Positions 44,802 to 58,141 of a stretch of 64,000 nt of DNA are shown one piece after another. This stretch comes from Siccibacter turicensis LMG 23730. Its GTDB lineage: Bacteria; Pseudomonadota; Gammaproteobacteria; Enterobacterales; Enterobacteriaceae. The translations under genes were made by a program, and so were the position numbers. Under the pieces are notes generated by a model, which saw only the letters and a list, made by a program, of their open reading frames with translations, searched no databases and was not told the origin of the DNA. The stretch is from assembly GCF_000463155.2 (NCBI RefSeq), contig NZ_AWFZ01000017.1, forward strand, positions 124,001-188,000. Direction: 5' to 3'. Numbering within the stretch: the stretch's first letter is position 1; each line of letters begins with the position of its first letter.

Positions 44802-46667
44802 TTATCGCACCGGTGGTACTACCTCCGGTTCATCGCTGGCATTGCCGGTATGCTTCCCTTCATCGGTACCCTGCCAGCCGTGGCGCTGCACCACCGAGAG
44901 ATGCGCCCGGTCTTCGGAGATAATCTCCGTCAGCATATCGCTGGTACGCTGGAACGTGGCGGCGCGCGCTTTGGTATCGGTTTCGCCGTCTGCCATCTCC
45001 TCCACCATCTGCAGGTTGTAGCGGCGGAACAGATCGGCCCGCTCGCGCGCCTCATAGCGCCCAACGCCCAGACCTTCCAGCGCCATGCGCCCCACTTTCA
45101 GGGCACTCTCGAAGGTTTCACGCTCCGGTGCCTCGACCCCGGCTTTGCGCAGCCGGATATAGTGTTCCACATCCCGGGCGCGGGCGATGATTTTCAGTCC
45201 GGGGAAGTGCGCTTGCGCCAGCTCGGTCAGCTTCAGGCTGCCTTCCGGATCGTCGATGGCGTTGATCAGCACTTCCGCTTTACCGGCTCCGGCGGACTCC
45301 AGCAGATCCGCGCGGGTGGCGTCGCCGTAAAACACCTTCATGCCAAACTTACGCAGGGTTTCGATATGGTCCGGATCGTGATCGAGAACCACCATCTTCA
45401 CGCCGCTCGACAGCAGCAGGCGTCCGGCAATCTGTCCGAAGCGGCCAAACCCGGCGATGATAACCCGCGGCTGCTCCTCGTCTATCTCATCCGCTTCGCG
45501 TGCCAGGGCCGGGCGTGCCGCCTCAAGCCGCGCCAGCACCAGTAACAGCAACGGCGTCGCCGCCATCGAGAGCGCCACGGCCAGCGTCAGGGCTTTTGAC
45601 CAGTCATCATCCAGCACCTGCGCCGTATGCGCCGCGCCAAACACCACGAAAGCAAATTCGCTGCCCTGGCCCAGCAGGGCGGCAAACAGCATACGCTGGG
45701 AGCCCGGCACGCGCAGCGGCCGGGCGATAAGCCACAGCACCAGCGTTTTGACGATCAGAAAACCGACCAGCAGGAGCAGAATACGCAGCGGGTTATGCAC
45801 CAGGGTGCCGAAATCAATCGACATCCCGACGCCGATAAAGAACAGCCCGAGCAGCAGCCCTTTGAAGGGTTCGATGTCGCTCTCCAGCGCGTGACGGTAC
45901 TCGGAGCTGGCCAGCAGCACCCCGGCCAGAAACGCGCCCATCGCCATCGACAGCCCCGCCTCTTCCAGCAGCAGCCCAAAGCCAAATACCAGGAACAGCG
46001 CAACGGCGCTGAACACTTCCCGCAGGCCGGAACGGGCCACGAACCGCAGCGCCGGACGCGCCACGAAGCGGCCGAGCGCGACCACCAGCGCCAGCGCGCC
46101 CACCACTTTCAGGGCAGAGAGCGTGAACGCCCCGAGCGTCGTTGCCGCCCCGCTGGTGGCCAGCAGCGGGATCATCGCCACCAGCGGAATGGCGGCGATA
46201 TCCTGAAACAGCAGCACCGCAAAGGCGCTGCGGCCCATCGGCGTTACCATCAGGTTGCGCTCGTTCATGGCCTGCATCGCGATAGCCGTAGAGGAGAGCG
46301 CCAGCGTCAGACCGATGAGCAGCGCCACCTTCCAGCTCAGCCCGAGCGCGAAGCAGAACGCGGCCAGCAGCAGCCCGCACAGCACCATCTGCACCGCCCC
46401 GCCGCCAAACACCGACGTCCGCAGCTTCCAGAGCCGCTGCGGATCCAGCTCCAGACCGATGATAAACAGCATCAGCACCACGCCGATTTCAGCGAAATGC
46501 AGAATGGCATTGGCGTCGGTTACCAGCCGCAGCCCCCACGGGCCGATAATGCAGCCGGCGATCAAATAACCGAGCACCGAGCCAAGCCCAAGCCGCACGG
46601 CAATCGGCACCACCAGCGCCGCCGCCCCGAGGTAGATCAGCGCCTGAATCAGGCTATGGCTATCCAT
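44802..46667 (-). CDS. kefC: Glutathione-gated potassium efflux antiporter KefC
   Basis: Inner-membrane K+/H+ antiporter that acidifies the cytoplasm and protects against electrophiles; glutathione keeps it closed and glutathione adducts open it. The 621-residue protein has about 12 membrane segments of the CPA2 exchanger family (residues 1–380), a short linker, and an RCK-N domain with the nucleotide-binding [17 protein letters not shown] near 400, ending in a charged tail. The start overlaps the kefF stop by eight bases. Confidence 0.95.
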   Translation of the reverse strand: MDSHSLIQALIYLGAAALVVPIAVRLGLGSVLGYLIAGCIIGPWGLRLVTDANAILHFAEIGVVLMLFIIGLELDPQRLWKLRTSVFGGGAVQMVLCGLLLAAFCFALGLSWKVALLIGLTLALSSTAIAMQAMNERNLMVTPMGRSAFAVLLFQDIAAIPLVAMIPLLATSGAATTLGAFTLSALKVVGALALVVALGRFVARPALRFVARSGLREVFSAVALFLVFGFGLLLEEAGLSMAMGAFLAGVLLASSEYRHALESDIEPFKGLLLGLFFIGVGMSIDFGTLVHNPLRILLLLVGFLIVKTLVLWLIARPLRVPGSQRMLFAALLGQGSEFAFVVFGAAHTAQVLDDDWSKALTLAVALSMAATPLLLLVLARLEAARPALAREADEIDEEQPRVIIAGFGRFGQIAGRLLLSSGVKMVVLDHDPDHIETLRKFGMKVFYGDATRADLLESAGAGKAEVLINAIDDPEGSLKLTELAQAHFPGLKIIARARDVEHYIRLRKAGVEAPERETFESALKVGRMALEGLGVGRYEARERADLFRRYNLQMVEEMADGETDTKARAATFQRTSDMLTEIISEDRAHLSVVQRHGWQGTDEGKHTGNASDEPEVVPPVR

Positions 46668-47190
46668 GGTTCGCCTCCTGCCACGCCAGCAGGCGCTGTT
46701 GATAGTGTCGCGCCTGGGCGCTCAGCACCTCATCGTCGCAGGTGAACGCGTGATGGGTGGTAAAGGGAGGAAGCCAGGTCATGCCGCAGTAGAGCGCCGT
46801 TGCCTGGAGCGGCTGCCCGAGCACCGCAAAACCCGGGTGGTCGCCCAGCGCAAAGTGCGACTCGCCGCCGCCGGTGGTCACCGCCCACAGCAGGCTTTTG
46901 CCCTGCAACGCGGTGCCGCCGTGACCGTAGGCCCAGCCGTGAGTCAGCACCTTATCGATCCACAGTTTCATCAGCGGCGGTACGCTGTACCACTGCATCG
47001 GATGCTGCCAGATCACCAGCCGTGCCCGGCTCAGGGCCTCCTGCTCGGCGGCAATGTCGATATCAAAATCAGGATAGAGCTCGTACAACGAGCGGATTTC
47101 CACGCCAGAAAGGGTCCCTGCGTGCTCGATCATGCGCTTGTTTGCGTGGGATCGCTGCGGCCAGGGATGTGCATAAATAATCAAAATCAT
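46660..47190 (-). CDS. kefF: KefC activator and quinone oxidoreductase KefF
   Basis: Flavodoxin-like FMN protein that binds KefC and is required for full channel activity; it also reduces quinones. The 176-residue protein starts [18 protein letters not shown], and contains the family stretches [19 protein letters not shown] and TTGGGESHF. Co-transcribed with kefC, which it overlaps. Confidence 0.95.
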   Translation of the reverse strand: MILIIYAHPWPQRSHANKRMIEHAGTLSGVEIRSLYELYPDFDIDIAAEQEALSRARLVIWQHPMQWYSVPPLMKLWIDKVLTHGWAYGHGGTALQGKSLLWAVTTGGGESHFALGDHPGFAVLGQPLQATALYCGMTWLPPFTTHHAFTCDDEVLSAQARHYQQRLLAWQEANHG

Positions 47191-47322
47191 GGTTTGCCTG
47201 TAGTGCTTATTATTTTCACTCTCCGAGTGTAGACAGATAAGCGCGGCGCTAACAGGGCAATATGAGGCGTAAAGAGAGAGGGGAAGTAAACCGCAGCAGC
47301 GGGCGCCGCTGCGGGAGCAGAC

Positions 47323-47556
47323 TTAGTTGTCCAGTTCGCTCATGGACTTCACTTCGTTCTGATTGATCTGCTCGGTTTTACCGGTTTCGGCGTTCTCATA
47401 GGAGACGAGGCCGGTATCGCTGTCCACTTCCGGCTTGCCGTCGGTCACAATGGTGCCGCCATCAGAGGTTTTCACCGCCTGATTGGATGAACAGCCGCTG
47501 ACGAACATCAGCGCGGACGCGGCAAGAATTGGGGCGATCAGATATTTCTTCTGCAT
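47323..47556 (-). CDS. Small YgdI/YgdR-family lipoprotein
   Basis: A 77-residue predicted lipoprotein. The ATG at 47556 follows a GGGAG site; an upstream frame is not needed. The signal peptide MQKKYLIAPILAASALMFVSGC ends in the lipobox VSGC, so Cys22 would be lipidated. The mature part has the family features of the DUF903 (YgdI/YgdR) domain: TSDGGTIVTDGKPEVD, DTGLVSYENAETG and INQNEVKSMSELD. Serine at +2 predicts sorting to the outer membrane. Function of the family is unknown. It lies between kefF and carB, where E. coli K-12 has yaaU, the fix and the cai genes. Confidence 0.85.
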   Translation of the reverse strand: MQKKYLIAPILAASALMFVSGCSSNQAVKTSDGGTIVTDGKPEVDSDTGLVSYENAETGKTEQINQNEVKSMSELDN

Positions 47557-47667
47557 GGTTTTCTCCCTGCATGTCAGTGTATTTATCGCGTACACGTTAA
47601 CTATAGCGGCTCAAGCGCAACGGAAAATGAGAAACAGAGGAGTCCTAAGGGCGCCGGTCGCGGCCAT

Positions 47668-47690
47668 AAAAAACCCGCCGTAGCGGGTTT
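47668..47690 (-). terminator. Rho-independent terminator after carAB
   Basis: AAACCCGC/GCGGGTTT (47671–47690) with a T run on the minus strand, 18 bases past the carB stop. Confidence 0.88.
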
Positions 47691-47707
47691 GTTATGCAGA
47701 GCACCTG

Positions 47708-50932
<3,225 letters not shown>

Positions 50933-50950
50933 GGCGGTTATCTCTCCTGA

Positions 50951-52099
50951 TTACTTAGCGGTTTTGCGGTACTGCTCGATTAATTCAATAAAGTGGTCAA
51001 ACAGCGGTGCAGCATCGTGCGGGCCTGGGCTCGCCTCCGGGTGTCCCTGGAAGCTGAACGCCGGTTTATCGGTGCGGTGAATGCCCTGCAGCGTTCCGTC
51101 GAACAGCGACTTGTGGGTGACGCGCAGGGTAGCCGGCATTGAGGCTTCATCAACGGCGAAGCCGTGGTTCTGGGCGGTGATCATCACGGTGTTGTTGTCG
51201 ATGTCTTTGACCGGGTGGTTGCCGCCGTGGTGGCCGAACTTCATCTTCACGGTATTGGCACCGCTTGCCAGCGCCAGCAGCTGATGGCCGAGGCAGATGC
51301 CGAACACCGGCACCTCGGTATTCAGGAAGGCTTTAATCGCCTCGATAGCGTAGTCGCAGGGTGCCGGGTCGCCGGGGCCGTTAGAGAGGAAGATGCCGTC
51401 CGGATTCATTTTCAGCACGTCTTCAGCCGGGGTCTGCGCCGGGACTACCGTCAGGCGGCAACCGCGATCCACCAGCATACGCAGGATGTTGCGCTTTACG
51501 CCGTAGTCGTAGGCGACAACGTGGTACGGCAGCTCGCTCTCTGGCTTCGCTTCCGGTAGCTCATCGGCCAGCGTCCAGCTTCCCTGGGTCCAGCTGTAGG
51601 GCTCAGAGGTGGTCACTTCTTTCGCCAGGTCCATGCCGTTCAGGCCAGGGAAGCTTTTGGCTTTCTCCAGCGCCAGCGCAGCGTCCAGGTTATCCCCGGC
51701 GATGATGCAGCCATTCTGCGCCCCTTTCTCGCGCAGCAGGCGGGTCAGCTTACGGGTATCGATATCGGCAATGGCCACGATGTTATGGCGCTTCAGGTAA
51801 GAAGAGAGGTCTTCCGTGCTGCGGTAGTTGCTGGCAATCAGCGGCAGGTCGCGAATAACCAGACCCTGCGCGTGTACCTGAGAAGACTCTGCGTCGGCTT
51901 CATTGGTGCCGACATTGCCGATATGGGGATAAGTAAGGGTGACGATCTGGCGGGAGTAGGAAGGATCAGTGAGGATTTCTTGATAACCGGTCATTGAAGT
52001 ATTGAAAACGACTTCCCCAACCGCCGTGCCCGAAGCCCCGATGGCCCGACCATGAAACTGGGTTCCGTCTTCCAGAACCAATAGCGCTGACTTAATCAA
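50951..52099 (-). CDS. carA: Carbamoyl-phosphate synthase small subunit CarA
   Basis: Glutamine amidotransferase subunit that supplies ammonia to CarB through an internal tunnel. A TTG at 52099 ([17 protein letters not shown]) is chosen because it gives the E. coli N-terminus and 382 residues and lies eight bases after a CTGGAGG site; E. coli carA also starts with TTG. An upstream ATG would add nine residues that overlap the operator. The class I amidotransferase domain has the nucleophile cysteine in [13 protein letters not shown] and the His/Glu pair in GHPEASPGP. Confidence 0.94.
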   Translation of the reverse strand: MIKSALLVLEDGTQFHGRAIGASGTAVGEVVFNTSMTGYQEILTDPSYSRQIVTLTYPHIGNVGTNEADAESSQVHAQGLVIRDLPLIASNYRSTEDLSSYLKRHNIVAIADIDTRKLTRLLREKGAQNGCIIAGDNLDAALALEKAKSFPGLNGMDLAKEVTTSEPYSWTQGSWTLADELPEAKPESELPYHVVAYDYGVKRNILRMLVDRGCRLTVVPAQTPAEDVLKMNPDGIFLSNGPGDPAPCDYAIEAIKAFLNTEVPVFGICLGHQLLALASGANTVKMKFGHHGGNHPVKDIDNNTVMITAQNHGFAVDEASMPATLRVTHKSLFDGTLQGIHRTDKPAFSFQGHPEASPGPHDAAPLFDHFIELIEQYRKTAK

Positions 52100-52130
52100 A
52101 ACATCCTCCAGAGAATATTCACTCACTTTA

Positions 52131-52169
52131 TTTGCATACTAATTCATTTATTGACCATGAATCAATGCA
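52131..52169 (-). promoter_or_regulatory. Probable ArgR operator of carAB
   Basis: Two adjacent imperfect palindromes resembling ARG boxes lie 30–70 bases upstream of carA: one around TTTGCATACTAATTCATT (52131–52148), one around TATTGACCATGAATCAAT (52149–52166). In E. coli the arginine-repressed carAB promoter P2 is covered by a pair of such boxes. Identification is by position and approximate match. Confidence 0.5.
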
Positions 52170-52484
52170 AATAAGCAACCCTGCGAATTTCGGGTAAACG
52201 GCGGCATTCTAGAGAGAACCCAGCGCCTTGTCCACAATTACGCCGGGTTTTTAATAGTTTTTTGCGCCTCTGACCTGGAAAAAGAAAGCTGAACCACAAA
52301 AACATGTGATTTTACAGGCAGGAAAACGCTTGCGGGGCAGGTTAACTTCATCAATCAGGAAAGCAGCGAAAAAAAGTAGACCAGATGGTCAAAATTTACA
52401 ATATTGCAACCAAAAAAGGGAGATTAAATCATTATTATGGCTCGCTCGTAGCAAATTAAGAGAAAAGACCACATAAAAACAAAA
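52170..52484. other. carAB upstream control region, no gene
   Basis: About 315 AT-rich bases between carA and the dapB terminator. By analogy with E. coli this should hold the pyrimidine-regulated promoter P1 with its IHF, PepA and PurR contacts, but individual sites could not be resolved by eye. Confidence 0.45.
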
Positions 52485-52512
52485 ATAAAAAAGGGCAATA
52501 ACATATTGCCCT
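52485..52512 (-). terminator. Rho-independent terminator after dapB
   Basis: AGGGCAAT/ATTGCCCT (52492–52512) followed on the minus strand by a T-rich tail, about 50 bases past the dapB stop. Confidence 0.82.
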
Positions 52513-52564
52513 GACAATCAAAGTATTACGATTGTAATAACCACATCACGATGGGTAATAATGA

Positions 52565-53413
<849 letters not shown>

Positions 53414-53558
53414 TTAGAAAACGTTCTCAGGTTACTCAGCCTGCGCGCAGGCCGCCAGCCTAAAACAGCGATGATTAGAAATTTATGACAAACGCCAGGC
53501 AATATCAGTAAAAGGCGTCAATACCCTACGATAAGAAAGGGTATCAGCGCCGCGTTGT

Positions 53559-54191
53559 TCAGGCGTCCAGGGCGTAATTTACCACCAGCTGCCCCTTCTT
53601 GAGCTTAATCTGGGTAAGCACGACCTCAGGCAGATCGGCCAGAGACGAGACGTGCGTACCGCCGCAGCGATAGGCAGGCAGGTCGCCGAACAGTACTTCC
53701 CGCACCTCGCCATCCACCGCGACATGACGCTCGAGGCCGTCGGCAATCCAGCCGGCGATGAGCGCGCTCAGTTCCTCAGGCGTCGGCAGCGTATCGGACC
53801 GGTGCGCCACAAAGGTAATGCGCCCCTCTCCCGGCCAGTGGTGCGCCTTCACCGGACGCCAGCCGCTTTGCTCCCCGGCATAGCCGATAAGATGCCCCGC
53901 GGAGTGCCAGCGGGTGTGCCGCTGACGACAGTCTGCATCAATGAGCATGGTAACCCGCTCGCCGGCGATGGGCTGCGCCAGGATATGGCACACCGTTTCC
54001 CCGCGATTTTCGACCCGCACCACCGGTACCCCGTTGAGCGTGCCCTGGTCGCTGGGCTGCCCACCGCCCTGGGGGTGAAACAGCGTGGCGTCCAGCTCCA
54101 CCTCGTATAAGCCTTCCTCGTTGACGGCGCAGCGGAGCAGCTGCGCGTCGCCCTGTAGCGCATCGCTGGTGTAGTAACGTCGTTCAGTCAT
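53559..54191 (-). CDS. AlaX-type alanyl-tRNA trans-editing protein
   Basis: Predicted free-standing homologue of the alanyl-tRNA synthetase editing domain, which hydrolyses Ser- or Gly-tRNA(Ala). The 210-residue product contains the sheet motif FHPQGGGQPSDQG (residues 38–50) and all four zinc ligands: H96 and H100 in HSAGH, C176 and H180 in CGGTH. No glycine-rich or synthetase domain is attached, so it belongs to the shorter AlaX forms. Exact tRNA specificity is inferred, not shown. Divergent from the LysR gene across 94 bases; neither gene lies here in E. coli, where dapB adjoins rihC. Confidence 0.85.
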   Translation of the reverse strand: MTERRYYTSDALQGDAQLLRCAVNEEGLYEVELDATLFHPQGGGQPSDQGTLNGVPVVRVENRGETVCHILAQPIAGERVTMLIDADCRQRHTRWHSAGHLIGYAGEQSGWRPVKAHHWPGEGRITFVAHRSDTLPTPEELSALIAGWIADGLERHVAVDGEVREVLFGDLPAYRCGGTHVSSLADLPEVVLTQIKLKKGQLVVNYALDA

Positions 54192-54285
54192 CGTTGTCCT
54201 CCGGGTTATCTCACCAGTATATTGATCGCAGTTCTGAGGATAATCCCTTCATCGTACAATGCACCTTTGCGTGGGACGCACAGAT

Positions 54286-55188
54286 ATGAATATGACCCTG
54301 CTGCCGGAGATGGCAACCTTCGTTGTGGTAGTGGAGTGCGGAAGCTTCTCGGCCGCGGCACGCAAGCTCGGCTCGACGCCCTCCTCCGTCAGCCGCAGCG
54401 TGTCCCGGCTGGAGCAGGCGCTGGGGGTAAAACTCCTGTACCGCACCACCCGTAAGCTACGCCTCAGCGATACCGGCAACGAGGTTTACCGGTCCGCCGC
54501 CGGGATGGTGGAATCCGCGCGACAGGTGCTGTCGTTGAGCGGTGGCGCGCAGCATGAGCCGCAGGGCCGGGTTACGCTCAGCGTGCCGAAGGCGATCGGT
54601 CATGTGGTCATCCATCCGCTGATCCCGGCGTTTCTCGCGCGTTATCCGGAGATTGATATCTGCCTGCGCATGGAAGATCGCTATATGGATCTGATCGACG
54701 ACGGGATTGATCTCGCGCTGCGGATTACACGCTCCCCTTCGCCGGGGCTCTATGGCAAGCCGCTGATGGCGGTGGAACACATTATCTGCGCGACGCCCCA
54801 GTGGCTGGCTGAGCACGGGGTGCCGCAGCACCCGCATGAGCTACGTCATCATAGCTGCATTGGGCTGGGTGAAACCCCGGCCGATTCACGCTGGAAGTTC
54901 CGGCAGCAGGGCAAAACCATTGTGGTCGATACCCGCGGACGGTATGCCGCAAACCACACCGGCGTACGGCTGGATGCGGTGAAGCGGCATCTGGGGATTG
55001 GCAGCCTGCCGCGCTTTACCGCCCGCGAGGCACTGGCAAGAGGTGAAATTGTGCAGGTGCTACCGGAGTGGGAGTTCATCAGCAGCTATACCGGCGATCT
55101 GTGGCTGCTCTGGGCGTCGGGGCGACATATGCCCGGCAAGATGCGGGCGCTGATCGACTACCTGACAGAGCAGCTCACCGGGCCGTAG
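54286..55188 (+). CDS. LysR-family transcriptional regulator
   Basis: Uncharacterised LysR-type regulator. Starting at ATG 54286 (MNMTLLPEMATFVVVVECGSF) gives 300 residues; the ATG six bases later is equally possible. The helix-turn-helix (SFSAAARKLGSTPSSVSRSV, about residues 20–40) and linker helix are followed by a co-inducer domain (residues 90–295) with RVTLSVPKAIGHVVIHPL. It is transcribed divergently from the AlaX gene, so it probably regulates that gene or itself, a common LysR arrangement. The effector cannot be predicted. Confidence 0.88.
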   Translation: MNMTLLPEMATFVVVVECGSFSAAARKLGSTPSSVSRSVSRLEQALGVKLLYRTTRKLRLSDTGNEVYRSAAGMVESARQVLSLSGGAQHEPQGRVTLSVPKAIGHVVIHPLIPAFLARYPEIDICLRMEDRYMDLIDDGIDLALRITRSPSPGLYGKPLMAVEHIICATPQWLAEHGVPQHPHELRHHSCIGLGETPADSRWKFRQQGKTIVVDTRGRYAANHTGVRLDAVKRHLGIGSLPRFTAREALARGEIVQVLPEWEFISSYTGDLWLLWASGRHMPGKMRALIDYLTEQLTGP

Positions 55189-55196
55189 CGCAGCCG

Positions 55197-56111
55197 TCAG
55201 GGTAAGGCCGCCAGCATCTGCGCCACCCATGCCCGAAAGCCCTCCACATCCAGCTCAAGCGCGACCCTGGCATTCGGGGCGCGTCCGAGCCGCCCTTCAA
55301 TGTCCACTACCGTGGTACCCGCGGTGAACTCACCCTGGGTCTCCACCGCCACGAAGCAGTGATGGAGGGTAAAGAGCTCCGGCTTCACCAGATACGCAAT
55401 GGTGCACAGGTCGTGCATGCGCAGGCCGGTAGTCATGCTGCCGCCGCGGTAGTGGCTGAACAACGCGTGCAGCATGGTGCCGCTGGCGTTGAGGCCAGGC
55501 AGCGTGGCGATAAAGTCCGGCGTCAGCACCGCTTTATGGGTGACGTCCAGGCCACACATCACGATCTCCAGTCCGCTACGGAACACGCAGGCGGCGGCTT
55601 CGGGATCGATGGCGATATTGAACTCTGCGGTCGGCGTAAAGTTGCCGCGCCCTGCCGAACCGCCCATCAGCACCAGCTGGCGGATGGCGAATGCGCACTC
55701 CGGATAATGGGTAAGCAGCAGCGCGATGTTGGTCAGCGGGCCAATGGCCACCAGCGTCACCGGCTCCGGGCTGGCCATCAGCCGATCGCGTATCGCCTGG
55801 AACGCCGGCGTTGTCAGCGCCTGACGCTGATGATCGATAAAGTCGTATCCCGCCAGACCGGACTCGCCGTGCACCGACGCGGCATCGCGCAGCGGGCGCA
55901 GCAGTGGTGCCGCCGCCCCCTGGGCCAGCGGAACGTCGGCATTCCAGAACTGCAGCAGCTGTAGCGCGTTGCGGGTGGTTTTCTCCACCGACACGTTGCC
56001 CGCCACGGTGGTGACGAGCTGAAGATCGAGCTGCGGTGAAAACAGCGCGGCGGCAAGCGCCATCGCGTCATCAATACCGGGATCGGTATCGAGAATAAGT
56101 GGCAGCGTCAT
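55197..56111 (-). CDS. rihC: Ribonucleoside hydrolase RihC
   Basis: Hydrolyses purine and pyrimidine ribonucleosides to base and ribose for salvage. The ATG at 56111 ([16 protein letters not shown]) gives 304 residues. The calcium-binding DTDPGIDDA motif lies at residues 8–16, and the substrate region [30 protein letters not shown] and the RMHDLC histidine motif are conserved. The start is only ten bases past the ispH terminator T run and uses a GGGGA site. It faces the LysR gene convergently with eight bases between the stops. Confidence 0.93.
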   Translation of the reverse strand: MTLPLILDTDPGIDDAMALAAALFSPQLDLQLVTTVAGNVSVEKTTRNALQLLQFWNADVPLAQGAAAPLLRPLRDAASVHGESGLAGYDFIDHQRQALTTPAFQAIRDRLMASPEPVTLVAIGPLTNIALLLTHYPECAFAIRQLVLMGGSAGRGNFTPTAEFNIAIDPEAAACVFRSGLEIVMCGLDVTHKAVLTPDFIATLPGLNASGTMLHALFSHYRGGSMTTGLRMHDLCTIAYLVKPELFTLHHCFVAVETQGEFTAGTTVVDIEGRLGRAPNARVALELDVEGFRAWVAQMLAALP

Positions 56112-56120
56112 GTTTTCCCC

Positions 56121-56150
56121 AAAAAAAATGCCAGACATTGTCTGGCATTT
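56121..56150 (-). terminator. Rho-independent terminator after ispH, upstream of rihC
   Basis: AAATGCCAGACA/TGTCTGGCATTT (about 56127–56150) followed by eight T on the minus strand. Because the T run ends ten bases before the rihC ATG, the terminator forms the immediate 5' leader of rihC. Confidence 0.88.
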
Positions 56151-56171
56151 TTGCACATTTCCGTGCCTCGT

Positions 56172-57122
56172 TTAACTGACTTCGCGTGCGTCAATGCGCA
56201 GCTCTTTCGGTACTTCAAACACGATATTCTCTTCGCGCCCTTCCAGCTGCAACGCCTCGCCGCCGCCGAAATCCTTCAGCCGGGCCAGTACGTTCTGCAC
56301 CAGAATGTCCGGGGCCGACGCGCCGGCGGTGACGCCAACGCAGCTTGCGCCTTTCACCCACTGCTCCTGGATATCTGAAGCATCGTCAATCAGGAACGCC
56401 GCTTTACCCATGCGCTGCGCCAGTTCCGCCAGACGGTTAGAGTTGGAGGAGTTTTTGGAGCCAACCACCAGCACCACATCTGCCTGTTCCGCCAGCGCGC
56501 GCACCGCTTCCTGGCGATTCGTTGTGGCATAGCAGATATCGTCCTTACGCGGCCCGATGATCTTCGGGAATCGGCTGCGCAGGGCATCGATAACGTCGGA
56601 GGTGTCGTCCACCGACAGCGTGGTCTGGGTCATAAACGAGAGCTTAGCGTCGTTTTTAACGGTAAGTTTCCAGACGTCGTCCGGCGATTCGACCAGATAC
56701 ATACCCCCTTCCGGGTTGCTGTACTGCCCCATCGTTCCTTCCACTTCCGGGTGCCCGGCGTGGCCGATCAGAATCGACTCTTCGCCGCGGCGGCTGGCGC
56801 GTGCAACTTCCATATGCACTTTCGTCACCAGCGGGCAGGTGGCGTCGAACACCGTCAGATCCCGGCTTTTCGCTTCGTTGCGCACCGCCTGGGAAACGCC
56901 GTGAGCGGAGAAGATCAGGATCGCGCCGTCCGGCACTTCGCTAATCTGCTCGATAAAAATCGCGCCGCGTTCGCGCAGGCTGTCCACCACGTAGCGGTTG
57001 TGCACCACTTCGTGACGCACGTAGATGGGCGCGCCGTAGATCGCCAGGGCATTTTCAACAATGCTGATAGCGCGGTCCACGCCAGCGCAGAAGCCGCGCG
57101 GGTTAGCCAACAGGATCTGCAT
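56172..57122 (-). CDS. ispH: 4-Hydroxy-3-methylbut-2-enyl diphosphate reductase IspH
   Basis: Last enzyme of the MEP isoprenoid pathway; a [4Fe-4S] protein yielding IPP and DMAPP. The ATG at 57122 ([18 protein letters not shown]) gives 316 residues. The three cluster cysteines are C12 (RGFCAG), C96 (DATCPLV) and C197 (ICYATTNRQ). The start lies 20 bases inside the end of fkpB, indicating coupled translation; a longer upstream frame is rejected. Confidence 0.97.
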   Translation of the reverse strand: MQILLANPRGFCAGVDRAISIVENALAIYGAPIYVRHEVVHNRYVVDSLRERGAIFIEQISEVPDGAILIFSAHGVSQAVRNEAKSRDLTVFDATCPLVTKVHMEVARASRRGEESILIGHAGHPEVEGTMGQYSNPEGGMYLVESPDDVWKLTVKNDAKLSFMTQTTLSVDDTSDVIDALRSRFPKIIGPRKDDICYATTNRQEAVRALAEQADVVLVVGSKNSSNSNRLAELAQRMGKAAFLIDDASDIQEQWVKGASCVGVTAGASAPDILVQNVLARLKDFGGGEALQLEGREENIVFEVPKELRIDAREVS

Positions 57123-57573
57123 TGGGCTCCTCCAGCACCGGATCGACGTCCAGCACTTCAATATCAAAATGGATAGTCTGCCCGGCCAGCGGATGATTGA
57201 AGTCAACGGTAATGGAGTCACCGTTCACTTCCCGAATAACGCCAGGCATTTCGCTGCCATCCATAGCGGTAAACAGCATGATCGCGCCGATATCCGGCTC
57301 GCCTGCGTCAATAAACTCGCGGCGAGAGAAGTACTGGATCAAGTCCGGGCTGGAAATGCCAAATGCCGCATCCGGCTCCAGCGAAAAGCTCTTCGTGTCG
57401 CCGTTTTTCAGCCCCAGCAGGTGCTGCTCCAGACCCTCGGACAGCGAACCGTCGCCCAGACGGAACAGCGCCGGTTTACCGTTGCTGCGGGTAGACTCTG
57501 CGGTCGAGCCGTCTTCAAGCTTCAGCGTGAAATGCACCAGCACCGCGCTGTTACTCTGTACAGATTTTGACAT
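57103..57573 (-). CDS. fkpB: FKBP-type prolyl isomerase FkpB (SlpB)
   Basis: SlyD-like FK506-binding peptidyl-prolyl isomerase, 156 residues (149 in E. coli, the difference being a longer C-terminal tail NADPVG). FKBP halves with [11 protein letters not shown] and [13 protein letters not shown] flank the IF insert domain containing [20 protein letters not shown]. Cytoplasmic; its in vivo client is not defined. It lies between lspA and ispH in the ribF–ispH operon. Confidence 0.94.
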   Translation of the reverse strand: MSKSVQSNSAVLVHFTLKLEDGSTAESTRSNGKPALFRLGDGSLSEGLEQHLLGLKNGDTKSFSLEPDAAFGISSPDLIQYFSRREFIDAGEPDIGAIMLFTAMDGSEMPGVIREVNGDSITVDFNHPLAGQTIHFDIEVLDVDPVLEEPNADPVG

Positions 57574-57634
57574 GCCGCTTAGCTCATTAATGTTGACGGG
57601 TTCGCCTGCGCTCGCCCGTCATAAGAAGTGTATG

Positions 57635-58141
57635 TCAGGCGCGATCCGGCTGCTTTTTATCGGCGGAGGGAATGAACCCCTCCAGCACGATCAGCGCCGC
57701 GCCGACGCAGATGGCGGTATCGGCCAGATTGAAGGTGGCGAAATGCCAGTCGCCGACATAGAAATCAATCATATCGACCACAAAGCCGTGCCACAGGCGA
57801 TCGAACAGGTTGCCGAGCGCGCCGCCAATGATCAGCGCATAGGCAATGTTGTTCAGCTTCTGGCTGGCCTTCGCGCGGTACATCATCACCGCCAGCACCA
57901 CGCAGATACCGATGGCGATACCGGCAAAGAACCAGCGCTGCCAGCCGCCTTTATCGGCGAGGAAGCTGAATGCCGCACCGTAGTTACGGGCGTAGTGCAG
58001 ATTGAGCGACGGGAACAGCGAGAGCGTCTCCCCCAGCTGGAAATGCTGGAGGATTAACGCTTTACTGCCCAGATCGATAATCAGCACGGCTACGACCAGC
58101 CACAGCCAGCGCAGCCCGGTTGAAAAGATCGGTTTACTCAT
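57635..58141 (-). CDS. lspA: Lipoprotein signal peptidase LspA
   Basis: Aspartyl protease that cleaves prolipoprotein signal peptides after lipidation; target of globomycin. The 168-residue protein has four hydrophobic helices and the catalytic aspartates in GALGNLFDR and VVDMIDF…FNLADTAI. The ATG overlaps the ileS stop by one base (TGATG). Confidence 0.96.
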   Translation of the reverse strand: MSKPIFSTGLRWLWLVVAVLIIDLGSKALILQHFQLGETLSLFPSLNLHYARNYGAAFSFLADKGGWQRWFFAGIAIGICVVLAVMMYRAKASQKLNNIAYALIIGGALGNLFDRLWHGFVVDMIDFYVGDWHFATFNLADTAICVGAALIVLEGFIPSADKKQPDRA

